Below, in pieces: positions 34,574 to 44,077 of a DNA stretch of 51,033 bases (position 1 is its first letter; each line of letters begins with the position of its first letter). The position numbers and the translations under genes were made by a program. The DNA is taken from assembly GCA_965367295.1 (NCBI GenBank), contig CBDUHN010000024.1:1-51033 (forward strand), written 5' to 3'. The stretch is from JAIVHA01 sp965367295 (GTDB lineage Bacteria > Pseudomonadota > Gammaproteobacteria > DSM-19610). The notes under the pieces were generated by a model. It made no database searches. It was given only the letters and a program-made list of their open reading frames with translations, and was not told where the DNA came from.

Positions 34574-35641
34574 ATGCCACTGGTAGCCAATTCAAATCTG
34601 CCCGCCTTCCAACGCCTGGAACTGGACGGGGAGACTATTATTCCCGGCGAACTCGCCGTGCATCAGGATATCCGTGAACTGCACATCGGGTTGCTCAATA
34701 TGATGCCCGACGCAGCGCTGGCAGCTACCGAACGCCAGTTCTTCCGGCTGGTGGGCGAGAGCAACCAGATCGCCCAGTTTTATATGCATCCGTTCAGCAT
34801 CGAGGCGCTACCACGTGGCGCCGCGGGGCGTGCCCACGTGGAGCAGTATTACGAAACCTTCGAGCAGATCAAGGAGGCGGGGCTGGACGCGCTGATCATT
34901 ACCGGCGCCAATGTCACCCAGCCAGACCTGGCCCTGGAACCGTTCTGGGAACCGCTGATCGAGGTGATCGACTGGGCCTATGCCAATGTCACCTCCACGC
35001 TGTGTTCCTGCCTGGCGACCCATGCTGTGCTGCAGTTCCGTTACGGACAGACGCGCCGCCGGTTGCCGGCCAAGCGCTGGGGGGTGTATTCCCACAAGGT
35101 GATGGAACGCGAACACCCGCTGGTCTGCGGGGTGAACACGCGTTTCGACGTGCCGCACTCGCGCTTCAACCAGATCGACCGCGAGCAATTCACGGCGGCG
35201 GGGTTGCATGTACTGGTGGAAAGCGAGGCGGCCGGGGTACATCTCGCGGTGAGCGAGGATCAGTTCCGATTGGTATTTTTCCAGGGGCACCCGGAATACG
35301 ACATGATCAGCCTGCTCAAGGAGTACAAGCGGGAGGTAAATCGCTTCGCCAAATGCGACCGGGAAGATTACCCGCCGTTCCCGGAAAATTACCTGCCCCT
35401 GCAATGCCAGGCGATTCTTAATGAACACCAGGAACAGGTGCGGCTTGCCATGGCCACCGGGAAACCGAATCCGGAACTGCCCGAGGCGCAGATCACCCAG
35501 CATCTGGACAATACCTGGCACGATTCCGCCGAGGCGGTGCTCAACAACTGGATCGGGAAGGTATACCAGGTCACCAACAGTAACCGGCGCCTGCCCTTCA
35601 TGGAGGAGGTGGACCCGGCCAACCCGCTGGGTCTGTTCTGA
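34574..35641 (+). CDS. metA: Homoserine O-acyltransferase, MetA type
   Basis: A 355-residue enzyme, longer than E. coli MetA (309). It acylates homoserine at the start of methionine synthesis. Conserved segments are IRELHIGLLNMMPDAALAATE, VTSTLCSCLATHAVL with catalytic C146, and FFQGHPEYDM with H239 and E241. The residues after TGA (NVTQ) differ from the E. coli TGAPLG segment that influences acyl-donor choice, so succinyl versus acetyl use cannot be decided. The ATG at 34574 gives the family start. The upstream gene is the unrecognised P-loop protein. Confidence 0.88.
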   Translation: MPLVANSNLPAFQRLELDGETIIPGELAVHQDIRELHIGLLNMMPDAALAATERQFFRLVGESNQIAQFYMHPFSIEALPRGAAGRAHVEQYYETFEQIKEAGLDALIITGANVTQPDLALEPFWEPLIEVIDWAYANVTSTLCSCLATHAVLQFRYGQTRRRLPAKRWGVYSHKVMEREHPLVCGVNTRFDVPHSRFNQIDREQFTAAGLHVLVESEAAGVHLAVSEDQFRLVFFQGHPEYDMISLLKEYKREVNRFAKCDREDYPPFPENYLPLQCQAILNEHQEQVRLAMATGKPNPELPEAQITQHLDNTWHDSAEAVLNNWIGKVYQVTNSNRRLPFMEEVDPANPLGLF

Positions 35642-35773
35642 AGGTCTCCGCCGCAAAATGATCCCGGATCAACGGGGATAGCCCGTAAGTACGGCCGGTG
35701 GTTTTGACCTTATCTGTGTTGGTTCGTGTTCATCCGGGGTCATGATTCCCTGCTGCCCTTTGCGGTAACGGCG

Positions 35774-36661
35774 TCACCCCGAAAGTGCCCGCCGCTGCAG
35801 GTGATCCAGAAACGCACGCGCCGCATTGGATCGACTGCGATCACGGTGATGCACCACCCCCAAGGTGCGCTCCAGGTGCAGGGCCTGCGGCAGTTTCAGG
35901 GTCACCACCTGCGGGTCGAGCAGGGTGGCGGGCAGAATGCTCCAGCCCAGCCCCACCGAGACCAGCATCTTGATGGTCTCCAGGTAATTGGTCGACAGTC
36001 CGGCTTTCAGCGTCAACCCGTAGGGAGCGAAGGCCTGCTCGGCGATCTGGCGGGTATAGGTGCTCGCAGCCGGCAGGATGGCCGGGAATTCGGCCAGCTG
36101 TTCCATCGTTACCGACGGCAGGGCCGCCAGTGGATGATCGGCGGCAGCGGCAACCACCAGTGGGTCCGGCCACAGCGGGATGGGCACCAGGCGTTCCGAG
36201 GCATGTGGTGGAAGGGTGACCACAGCCAGTTCCAGTTCCCCGTGTTCGACGGCCTGGCAGGCCGCCTCCGAATCCATGAACTGCAGGTCCAGTTCCACGC
36301 CACCGTATTCCGCCGCGAAGGCGCGCAGTACCGGCGGCAGATGGTGCAGGCCGATATGATGACTGGTGCCCACGGATAGCACCCCACCGACTTCGCCACT
36401 GAGATCGGCAATGGCACGACGACTGTCCTCCAGTTCCTGCAGGACCTGCCGGGCCCGTGGCAGCAACACCCGGCCCGCCTCGGTGAGTTGGATACTGCGG
36501 CCGATGCGATCGAATAGCGGGGTGCCGAGGCTGGTTTCCAGCGTGGTCACCCTTTTGCTTACCGCCGGCTGGGTGAGGAACAGTTGCTCGGCCGCCGTCG
36601 AGAAGGAGCCGTGTTCGGCCACGGCAATGAAGGCCTGAAGGTTGGCGATATCCATACTCAT
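35774..36661 (-). CDS. LysR-family transcriptional regulator
   Basis: A 295-residue LysR-type regulator. The winged helix-turn-helix fills residues about 4-62 (AFIAVAEHGSFSTAAEQLFLTQPAVSKRVTTLE), followed by a linker helix and a periplasmic-binding-like effector domain from about 90. It is divergent from leuC over 237 bases containing an inverted repeat. The usual role of such a divergent regulator suggests control of the leu genes, perhaps in response to a pathway intermediate; this is inferred. Confidence 0.94.
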   Translation of the reverse strand: MSMDIANLQAFIAVAEHGSFSTAAEQLFLTQPAVSKRVTTLETSLGTPLFDRIGRSIQLTEAGRVLLPRARQVLQELEDSRRAIADLSGEVGGVLSVGTSHHIGLHHLPPVLRAFAAEYGGVELDLQFMDSEAACQAVEHGELELAVVTLPPHASERLVPIPLWPDPLVVAAAADHPLAALPSVTMEQLAEFPAILPAASTYTRQIAEQAFAPYGLTLKAGLSTNYLETIKMLVSVGLGWSILPATLLDPQVVTLKLPQALHLERTLGVVHHRDRSRSNAARAFLDHLQRRALSG

Positions 36662-36690
36662 TTCCCAGAAACAATCTATTCCAAATAGTA

Positions 36691-36714
36691 ATTCATTGTA
36701 TGAAAAATATGAAT
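36691..36714. promoter_or_regulatory. Inverted repeat in the lysR-leuC spacer, possible LysR operator
   Basis: ATTCAT and ATGAAT flank 12 bases about 30 bases before the lysR start. Its AT-rich symmetry fits the T-N11-A type sites bound by LysR proteins near their own start. Confidence 0.4.
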
Positions 36715-36760
36715 TTGTGTAATTGATATTCCGGGCCTAGTATTCATTCAACCGAGTATC

Positions 36761-36811
36761 GGGGTGGCGGGGGCAGGCCGTTTTCGCTGGGCAGGCACGG
36801 ATTGCCACCCC
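36761..36811 (+). other. Predicted leader hairpin upstream of leuC
   Basis: GGGGTGGC (36761-36768) and GCCACCCC (36804-36811) form a perfect 8-bp stem, about 90 bases before leuC. A GC-rich loop lies between, and an AT-rich tract with TTTTTT follows at about 36838. It could serve as a leader attenuator or just a structured 5' region. No leucine-rich leader peptide is visible. Confidence 0.35.
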
Positions 36812-36898
36812 TCGTTTCATGTTGCTGCGACGATCAATTTTTTAATAGTAAATCTATATATTTTATTTTGTTATCAAATATTATTCAGGAACTGGATT

Positions 36899-38305
36899 AT
36901 GAGCGGAAGAACCCTCTACGACAAGCTCTGGGACGCCCATCTGGTGCGCAGCGAAGCCGATGGTACTGCCTTGCTGTATATCGATCGCCACCTGGTGCAT
37001 GAGGTGACATCGCCGCAGGCCTTCGAGGGTTTGCGACTGGCTGGCCGCAAACCCTGGCGCACCGAATCGGTGCTGGCGGTGCCGGATCACAATGTGCCGA
37101 CCACCGCTCGCGACCAGGGTATCGCCGATCCCGTGTCGCGCATCCAGGTGGAGACGCTGGACCAGAATTGTGAGGATTTCGGTATCACCGAATTCAAAAT
37201 GAATGATCTGCGCCAGGGTATTGTCCACGTGATCGGGCCGGAGCAGGGCGCCACCCTGCCGGGCATGACGGTGGTGTGTGGTGATTCCCATACCTCCACC
37301 CACGGTGCCTTCGGGGCGTTGGCCTTCGGCATCGGCACCTCCGAGGTGGAGCATGTGCTCGCCACCCAGTGCCTGATCCAGAAGAAATCGAAGAACATGC
37401 TGGTATCGGTGGAGGGTGAACTTGGTGCCGGGGTGACCGCCAAGGATATCGTGCTGGCCATCATCGGTCGGATCGGCACCGCCGGTGGCACCGGCTATGC
37501 CATCGAATTCGGCGGTAGCGCCATCCGCGCCCTGTCCATGGAAGGCCGCATGACGGTCTGTAACATGGCCATCGAGGCCGGCGCCCGCGCCGGTATGGTG
37601 GCCGTGGATGAAACCACCGTGGAGTATGTGGCCGACCGACCCTATGCGCCGAAGGGCGATGCCTGGGACCGGGCTGTGGCGGCCTGGTTCGATCTGCACA
37701 GTGACGAGGACGCGGTCTTCGATGCCGTGGTGGAACTGGATGCCGCGGCGATTGAGCCACAGGTGACCTGGGGCACCTCGCCGGAAATGGTGGCCATGGT
37801 CGGTGCTCAGGTGCCGGACCCGGATCGGGAGCCCGATGCGGTGAGGGCCGACGGCATGCGCAAGGCGCTGGCCTATATGGGGCTGACCGCCGGCATGCCG
37901 ATTGCGGATATCCGGCCGGATCATGTCTTCATCGGCTCCTGTACCAATTCGCGTATCGAGGACCTGCGCGCCGCCGCCGCAGTGGCGAAGGGACGCAAAG
38001 TGGCGCCGGGCATCAAGCAGGCGCTGGTGGTGCCGGGTTCGGGGCTGGTCAAGCAGCAGGCCGAGGCCGAGGGGCTGGATCGTATCTTCATCGAGGCCGG
38101 TTTCGAATGGCGCGAGCCGGGCTGCTCCATGTGCCTCGCCATGAATGCCGACCGTTTGTTGCCCGGGGAGCGTTGTGCCTCCACCTCGAATCGTAACTTC
38201 GAGGGTCGGCAGGGGCAGGGTGGGCGCACGCACCTGGTCAGCCCCGCCATGGCCGCCGCCGCCGCGGTGAGCGGGCATTTCGTGGATGTGCGTGAACTTA
38301 TATAG
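36899..38305 (+). CDS. leuC: 3-isopropylmalate dehydratase large subunit LeuC
   Basis: A 468-residue iron-sulfur enzyme (E. coli 466) that isomerises 2- to 3-isopropylmalate with LeuD. Cluster cysteines are C348 in FIGSCTNSRIEDL and C409 and C412 in PGCSMCLAMN. Other hallmarks: GDSHTSTHGAFGALAFGIG and EMRATIC-like core blocks such as GGTGYAIEFGG. The ATG at 36899 has AGGA 9 bases upstream; the frame remains open for 45 codons upstream through an AT-rich stretch, which is not coding. leuD follows after an AT-rich gap. Confidence 0.96.
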   Translation: MSGRTLYDKLWDAHLVRSEADGTALLYIDRHLVHEVTSPQAFEGLRLAGRKPWRTESVLAVPDHNVPTTARDQGIADPVSRIQVETLDQNCEDFGITEFKMNDLRQGIVHVIGPEQGATLPGMTVVCGDSHTSTHGAFGALAFGIGTSEVEHVLATQCLIQKKSKNMLVSVEGELGAGVTAKDIVLAIIGRIGTAGGTGYAIEFGGSAIRALSMEGRMTVCNMAIEAGARAGMVAVDETTVEYVADRPYAPKGDAWDRAVAAWFDLHSDEDAVFDAVVELDAAAIEPQVTWGTSPEMVAMVGAQVPDPDREPDAVRADGMRKALAYMGLTAGMPIADIRPDHVFIGSCTNSRIEDLRAAAAVAKGRKVAPGIKQALVVPGSGLVKQQAEAEGLDRIFIEAGFEWREPGCSMCLAMNADRLLPGERCASTSNRNFEGRQGQGGRTHLVSPAMAAAAAVSGHFVDVRELI

Positions 38306-38394
38306 ATATTAATATTAAATAGATAAAGGCACTATTTAATCTTATTTGGATTATATGTGCACACTGTATTCTATGGCCGACAGGAATCAAGATC

Positions 38395-39027
38395 ATGGAA
38401 AAATTCACCCGTTTTACGTCTCGGGCCGTGCCGCTCGATCGCCCCAATGTGGACACCGACGCCATCATTCCCAAGCAGTTTCTGAAGTCCATCAAGCGCA
38501 CTGGATTCGGCCCCAATCTGTTCGATGAGTGGCGCTACCTGGATCATGGCGAACCGGGCCAGGATTGTAGTGGTCGGCCGCTGAATCCTGATTTCGTGCT
38601 CAACCAGGTGCAGTACGCCGGGGCGCAGATCCTGCTCGGACGCGAGAACTTCGGTTGCGGTTCCAGTCGTGAACATGCGGTATGGGCGCTGACCGATTAT
38701 GGTTTCCGGGTGGTGATCGCGCCAAGCTTTGCCGACATCTTCCGCAATAACGCCTTCAAAAGCGGATTGCTGCCCATCGCGCTGGATGCCGCTGTGGTGG
38801 AGCGCCTGTTTCGTGCGGCCCAGGCGGAGGATTTCACCATCACGGTGGATCTCGACGCCCAGATCCTGACCACCTCCACTGGCGAGTCGATTGCCTTCGA
38901 GGTGGATGCTTTCCGCAAGCATTGCCTGCTGGAAGGGCTCGATGACATCGGTCTCACCCTGCAGCATGCCGATGCCATCCGGGCCTATGAGCAGCGTCGC
39001 AAGTCCGAGGCGCCCTGGTTGTTTTGA
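38395..39027 (+). CDS. leuD: 3-isopropylmalate dehydratase small subunit LeuD
   Basis: A 210-residue swivel domain subunit (E. coli 201). It shows the start FTRFTSRAVPLDRPNVDTDAI, then the ILLGRENFGCGSSREHAVWAL segment that packs on LeuC, and ends before the CDS for leuB. The AGGAA site is 8 bases before the ATG. The 89-base spacer to leuC is very AT-rich compared with the coding regions, unusual for genes of one enzyme complex. Confidence 0.97.
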   Translation: MEKFTRFTSRAVPLDRPNVDTDAIIPKQFLKSIKRTGFGPNLFDEWRYLDHGEPGQDCSGRPLNPDFVLNQVQYAGAQILLGRENFGCGSSREHAVWALTDYGFRVVIAPSFADIFRNNAFKSGLLPIALDAAVVERLFRAAQAEDFTITVDLDAQILTTSTGESIAFEVDAFRKHCLLEGLDDIGLTLQHADAIRAYEQRRKSEAPWLF

Positions 39028-39163
39028 GTTTTGATTTCACACCAAATGGCGAAAAGTAAATATTATAAAACATATAGTTATAATATATATTTAATGTTTT
39101 TTATATGAATGATTTGCGCACCTGTGGTGTAGTAAGAATTTTCTGATTTCCTAAGGATTGAAC

Positions 39164-40234
39164 ATGACGAAAAAAGTACTGGTACTCCCCGGGGATGGCA
39201 TCGGCCCTGAAATCGTTGCCGAGGCCGTCAAGGTCATCGAGGCACTCAACAAGGAAGGCCTCGGACTGGAGCTGGAATATGGCCTGGTGGGCGGCGCTGC
39301 CTATGATGAGACGGGTTCGCCGCTGCCGGAGCAGACCCTCGACCAGGCGCGTGCCGCCGATGCCATCCTGCTTGGTGCGGTGGGCGGGCCGAAGTGGGAG
39401 CCGCTGGACCGCTCGGTACGCCCTGAAAAGGGGCTGCTGGGGCTGCGTGCCGGGCTGGAGCTGTTTTCCAATCTGCGTCCCGCGGTGCTTTACCCGCAGT
39501 TGGCCGATGCCTCAACCCTCAAGCCGGAGGTGGTGTCAGGGCTGGACATCATGATTGTGCGTGAACTGACCGGTGGCATCTATTTCGGTGAGCCGCGTGG
39601 TGTGCGCACCCTGGAGAACGGTGAACGGCAGGGATATAACACGCTGGTGTACCGGGAATCGGAAATCGAGCGCATCGGCCGTTCCGCCTTCGAGATCGCC
39701 CGCAAGCGTGGGCGCAAACTCTGCTCGGTGGATAAAGCCAACGTGCTGGAGGTGACCGAGCTGTGGCGCGAGGTGATGATCCGCGTCGGCAAGGAATACC
39801 CCGATGTGGAGCTATCCCACATGTACGTGGACAACGCAGCCATGCAACTGGTACGAGCCCCCAAGCAGTTCGATGTTATGGTCACCACCAACATGTTCGG
39901 CGATATCCTGTCCGACGCTGCCGCCATGCTCACCGGCTCCATCGGCATGTTGCCTTCGGCCTCGCTGGATGCCCATGGCAAGGGCATGTATGAGCCCATC
40001 CATGGCTCCGCGCCGGATATCGCCGGCAAGGGTGTGGCCAATCCACTGGCGACCATCCTTTCCGTGGCGATGCTGCTGCGTTACAGTCTCGACGCTGCCG
40101 GTGCTGCCGAGCGCATCGAGACCGCCGTGGGTCGGGTGCTGGATCAGGGCCTGCGCACCCCGGACATCATGGCCGCCGGCATGCAGGAAGTGACTACCGC
40201 CGCCATGGGGGATGCCGTGGTAGCGGCGCTGTGA
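39164..40234 (+). CDS. leuB: 3-isopropylmalate dehydrogenase LeuB
   Basis: A 356-residue NAD-dependent oxidative decarboxylase (E. coli 363) in leucine synthesis. It starts TKKVLVLPGDGIGPEIV and has ELTGGIYFGEPRG and VDNAAMQLVRAPKQFDV. The motif NMFGDILSDAAAMLTGSIGMLPS carries metal and substrate ligands. The ATG at 39164 has TAAGGA with a 6-base gap; a TTG two codons before is less likely. A hairpin with T-rich tail lies after the stop. Confidence 0.97.
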   Translation: MTKKVLVLPGDGIGPEIVAEAVKVIEALNKEGLGLELEYGLVGGAAYDETGSPLPEQTLDQARAADAILLGAVGGPKWEPLDRSVRPEKGLLGLRAGLELFSNLRPAVLYPQLADASTLKPEVVSGLDIMIVRELTGGIYFGEPRGVRTLENGERQGYNTLVYRESEIERIGRSAFEIARKRGRKLCSVDKANVLEVTELWREVMIRVGKEYPDVELSHMYVDNAAMQLVRAPKQFDVMVTTNMFGDILSDAAAMLTGSIGMLPSASLDAHGKGMYEPIHGSAPDIAGKGVANPLATILSVAMLLRYSLDAAGAAERIETAVGRVLDQGLRTPDIMAAGMQEVTTAAMGDAVVAAL

Positions 40235-40293
40235 TGGTTATCAGCGCCTGGCCACAGAGGACGCAATGAACGAGGCACCTGTTGCCGATAGCG

Positions 40294-40317
40294 TCATTCC
40301 CGTGTCAGCGGGAATGA
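40294..40317 (+). terminator. Probable terminator after leuB
   Basis: TCATTCCCG and CGGGAATGA form a 9-bp stem with a 6-base loop, followed by TGTTCTTTTGTTT. The word CGTCATTCCCG..CGGGAATG also belongs to a widely dispersed palindromic family. Confidence 0.55.
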
Positions 40318-40408
40318 TGTTCTTTTGTTTGGCGCTCCCAGTGTCTTTGCGATGAATGTTTTGATGTGACCAATCTGTGATCCATGCCACAGGTCAGTCT
40401 CCGGTAAT

Positions 40409-40423
40409 TTGATGTAATCAAAC
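40409..40423. promoter_or_regulatory. Palindrome upstream of asd
   Basis: TTTGAT-GTA-ATCAAA lies 23 bases before the asd start. It resembles an FNR box but the spacer is 3 rather than 4 bases, so FNR binding is not claimed. It may be an operator or a hairpin in the 5' leader. Confidence 0.35.
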
Positions 40424-40446
40424 TCTTGAAAGGAACAGCTAACGCT

Positions 40447-41469
<1,023 letters not shown>

Positions 41470-41517
41470 GCTATATTCAAGCCGGCTTGTACGCGGGCCG
41501 TTATCATCGATCGAATA

Positions 41518-41560
41518 CCCGTCCCAATGAAGGGACGGGGCCCGCAAAGCGGAAGCGGGC
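41518..41560 (+). other. Twin GC-rich hairpins between asd and fimV
   Basis: CCCGTCCC-AATGAA-GGGACGGG (41518-41539) abuts GCCCGC-(9)-GCGGGC (41540-41560). Both end just before the fimV ribosome site. They may terminate asd or shape the fimV leader. No T-run follows. Confidence 0.5.
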
Positions 41561-41583
41561 TTACCGCCATGAAGGGGAGTAAC

Positions 41584-43959
41584 ATGTTCAGGAAATCGGC
41601 CTTGGCAGCGGCTATGTGGGGGGCGCTGGCAACACAGAGCGCATTTGGTCTAGGGCTCGGGAATATCAATCTCAAGTCTTCACTCAACCAGCCCCTCCAG
41701 GCAGAAGTGGAGTTACTCTCCGCCAGCGAAAAGGATCTGCAGGAACTCAAGGTCAACCTGGGTAGCCCGGAGGCATTTCAAAGTGCGGGTATCGACCGGC
41801 TGAATTTTCTCGGCAAACTGAAATTTGAGGCGATCCGCAAACCGGATGGCGTAGCGGTGATCAGCATCACCAGCCGCGAGTCCGTGCGTGAGCCGTTCCT
41901 CGACTTCCTGCTGGAAGTGATATGGGCCAATGGCAAGCTGACGCGGGAATTTACCGTGTTGGTGGACCCGCCGGTTACTATGCCGGCACCTGCGCCCGCT
42001 ACCCAGGCACCGCGTACCAGTGCCCCGGCTCCCATGCCGGCACGGGCACCGGCACCACGTGCCGTTGCCAGTAAGTCCGTCCCCGCCACTGATGTTGGTA
42101 CCTGGACCGGTGACACCTATGGTCCCACCGGCCGCAATGACACCCTGTGGCAAATCGCCGAGAAAGTGCGCCCTGACAACAATGTCACCATGGAGCAGAC
42201 CATGCTGGGTCTGCTCAATGCGAACCCGGAAGCCTTCATCGGGCACAACATCAATAACCTCAAGGCCGGTTATGTGTTGCGTGTCCCCGATCGCGCTGAA
42301 CTGACCGGAATTAGTGCTGCGGATGCCAGTGCCGAGGCGCGGCTCCAGAACCAGGAGTGGCGCGAAGGCAAGGTGAGGCCCAGCAGCACAGCTGCGCGCC
42401 CAACGATTCCTGCGCCGGCTCCGAGCAAGCTGGAACTGACGACCCCTGGCGATAGCCCGGCGTCCGGCAGTGCCGTGACGGCGGGTGAAAGTGCTGACCT
42501 GGGAACCCTGCGCAAGGAACTGGTCCTGGCCACCGAAGCGGCGGATGTGCAGCGTCGCCAGAGCGAGGAAATGGAATCCCGCCTCAAGGCACTGGAAGAT
42601 CAGATCGCCAAGATGCAGCGCCTTATCGAACTCAAGGATGATCAGCTGGCGCTACTCAATCAGCAGGCTGGAGATGATGCGGCCATGCCCGCTGCTGCGA
42701 TGGATGGGGATGTCGAGGAAGCGGCGCCTGCAACCGGGATGGATGCGGATGCCGTTGAAGCGGAACTGTTCCTTGGCGAAGGCACCGCACCCGAAGAGCC
42801 GGCCACAGAAGAGACGCCGGCGGTCACGGGCGAGGCGCCCGTAGCAACACCGGAAGTGCCGGTGGTGCAGGCTCCTCAAGAAGTGATCAAGTCGGAACCG
42901 GCACCGGCTCCGGCACCGGCACCGGCTCCCTTTGAGGAATCCCAGAGCTTGATCGACCGGATCATGGCCAATCCCTTGTGGATTGGAGTGGGTCTGGTGG
43001 TGTTGGCGCTACTGGCATTGATGGGGCTGCGTCGTCGCGCTGCCGCGGAGCCTGAATTCCAGGAAAGCATACTGCAGGAACGGGAAGCACGACCCACACA
43101 GGCGTCCGCTCCAGTGGTGAAAGAGCAGCCGAAGGCACGTAAAGAGCCGGAGATGGATTCCGCCCAGGCGGCAGAGGAAAGTGATTCCTCACTGCTGAGT
43201 GAATTTGCCACCTCCGATCTTGGCGCGATTCAGAATCAGAGTGAAGCCGACCCGCTGGCCGAGGCGGATGTCTACCTTGCCTACGGGCGTTATCAGCAGG
43301 CGGAAGACCTGATTCGCCAAGCACTGGACAAAGCCCCGGACCGCGAGGACCTGAACCTCAAGCTGTTTGAAGTGTATGCCGCTGCGCAGAACCGTTCCGG
43401 TTTTGATGCCCACGCGGAAAAGGTCCTGGCCCGCCTGGAGAGCCAGGATAATCCGCTATGGGTAAGGGCGGCTGAAATGGGCCGTGAACTGAGCCCCGGC
43501 AATCCCCTGTACCAACTGGGTGGTGCGGCATCTGCCGCGGTGGCTGCCAGTGAGCCGGCGGATTCCAGTCTGGATTTCGATCTGGACCTGGGGGGAGCCA
43601 CCGAGGATCTGACCAGCCAGGAGCCTCCCCTGGATAACCTGGATTTCGACACGGGGCTGGATGCTGAGAAAAAGCCGGCCGCGGAAGAATCCAATGAGCT
43701 GGATTTCGACCTGGGTGACCTGAACCTGGACGATGACCTGGAGACTGAACCGGAACCGATGGCAGACCTGGGGGCGGATGAGGAAGGTGGAGATGGTTTC
43801 CTGTCCGATCTGGATGAAGTGGCGACCAAGCTGGATCTTGCCCGTGCCTATGTCGACATGGGTGATCCCGATGGTGCGCGCAGCATCCTGGATGAAGTGG
43901 TTCAGGAAGGCAACGAAGCACAGAAGACCGAGGCTGAGGAGTTGCTGAAACAACTCTGA
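41584..43959 (+). CDS. fimV: FimV, LysM-containing polar/twitching assembly protein
   Basis: A 791-residue protein. It has a signal peptide (about 1-22, MFRKSALAAAMWGALATQSA), then the FimV N-terminal domain (LNQPLQAEVELLSASEKDLQELKV). A Pro/Ala linker, a LysM-like peptidoglycan-binding region (about 180-240, NDTLWQIAEKVRP) and a coiled coil (about 305-360) follow. After acidic and Pro/Ala repeats comes one membrane segment (about 462-481) and a cytoplasmic part with TPR-like repeats, ending in the conserved ARAYVDMGDPDGARSILDEV domain. FimV supports type IV pilus assembly and cell-pole organisation in Pseudomonas. AGGGGAG precedes the ATG. Confidence 0.92.
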   Translation: MFRKSALAAAMWGALATQSAFGLGLGNINLKSSLNQPLQAEVELLSASEKDLQELKVNLGSPEAFQSAGIDRLNFLGKLKFEAIRKPDGVAVISITSRESVREPFLDFLLEVIWANGKLTREFTVLVDPPVTMPAPAPATQAPRTSAPAPMPARAPAPRAVASKSVPATDVGTWTGDTYGPTGRNDTLWQIAEKVRPDNNVTMEQTMLGLLNANPEAFIGHNINNLKAGYVLRVPDRAELTGISAADASAEARLQNQEWREGKVRPSSTAARPTIPAPAPSKLELTTPGDSPASGSAVTAGESADLGTLRKELVLATEAADVQRRQSEEMESRLKALEDQIAKMQRLIELKDDQLALLNQQAGDDAAMPAAAMDGDVEEAAPATGMDADAVEAELFLGEGTAPEEPATEETPAVTGEAPVATPEVPVVQAPQEVIKSEPAPAPAPAPAPFEESQSLIDRIMANPLWIGVGLVVLALLALMGLRRRAAAEPEFQESILQEREARPTQASAPVVKEQPKARKEPEMDSAQAAEESDSSLLSEFATSDLGAIQNQSEADPLAEADVYLAYGRYQQAEDLIRQALDKAPDREDLNLKLFEVYAAAQNRSGFDAHAEKVLARLESQDNPLWVRAAEMGRELSPGNPLYQLGGAASAAVAASEPADSSLDFDLDLGGATEDLTSQEPPLDNLDFDTGLDAEKKPAAEESNELDFDLGDLNLDDDLETEPEPMADLGADEEGGDGFLSDLDEVATKLDLARAYVDMGDPDGARSILDEVVQEGNEAQKTEAEELLKQL

Positions 43960-43984
43960 ACAGGCCCTAGACCTACGGTAGCAG

Positions 43985-44014
43985 AAAGCCCGGTTTTCAT
44001 GCCGGGCTTTTTTT
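43985..44014 (+). terminator. Rho-independent terminator after fimV
   Basis: AAAGCCCGG and CCGGGCTTT pair around an 8-base loop, followed by TTTT. A textbook hairpin plus T-run, 26 bases beyond the stop. Confidence 0.92.
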
Positions 44015-44077
44015 GTCTGCTTGTCGCGTTTCCGGTCTTGGGGCCACCCATCGGCCGCGGCGGAGTTGTTTGACGTG

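Noticed and set aside
35642..35773. metA-lysR convergent spacer with a phrase TATCTGTGTTGGTTCGTGTTC
   Set aside because: Looks vaguely like a dispersed repeat word, but there is no second copy in the window; only a weak hairpin (ATCCC/GGGAT) is present.
36881..38278. Open frame of about 465 codons antisense to leuC
   Set aside because: His/Gly-rich shadow of the leuC codon pattern.
40409..40423. FNR box before asd
   Set aside because: Spacer is 3 bases, not 4; kept only as an unassigned palindrome.
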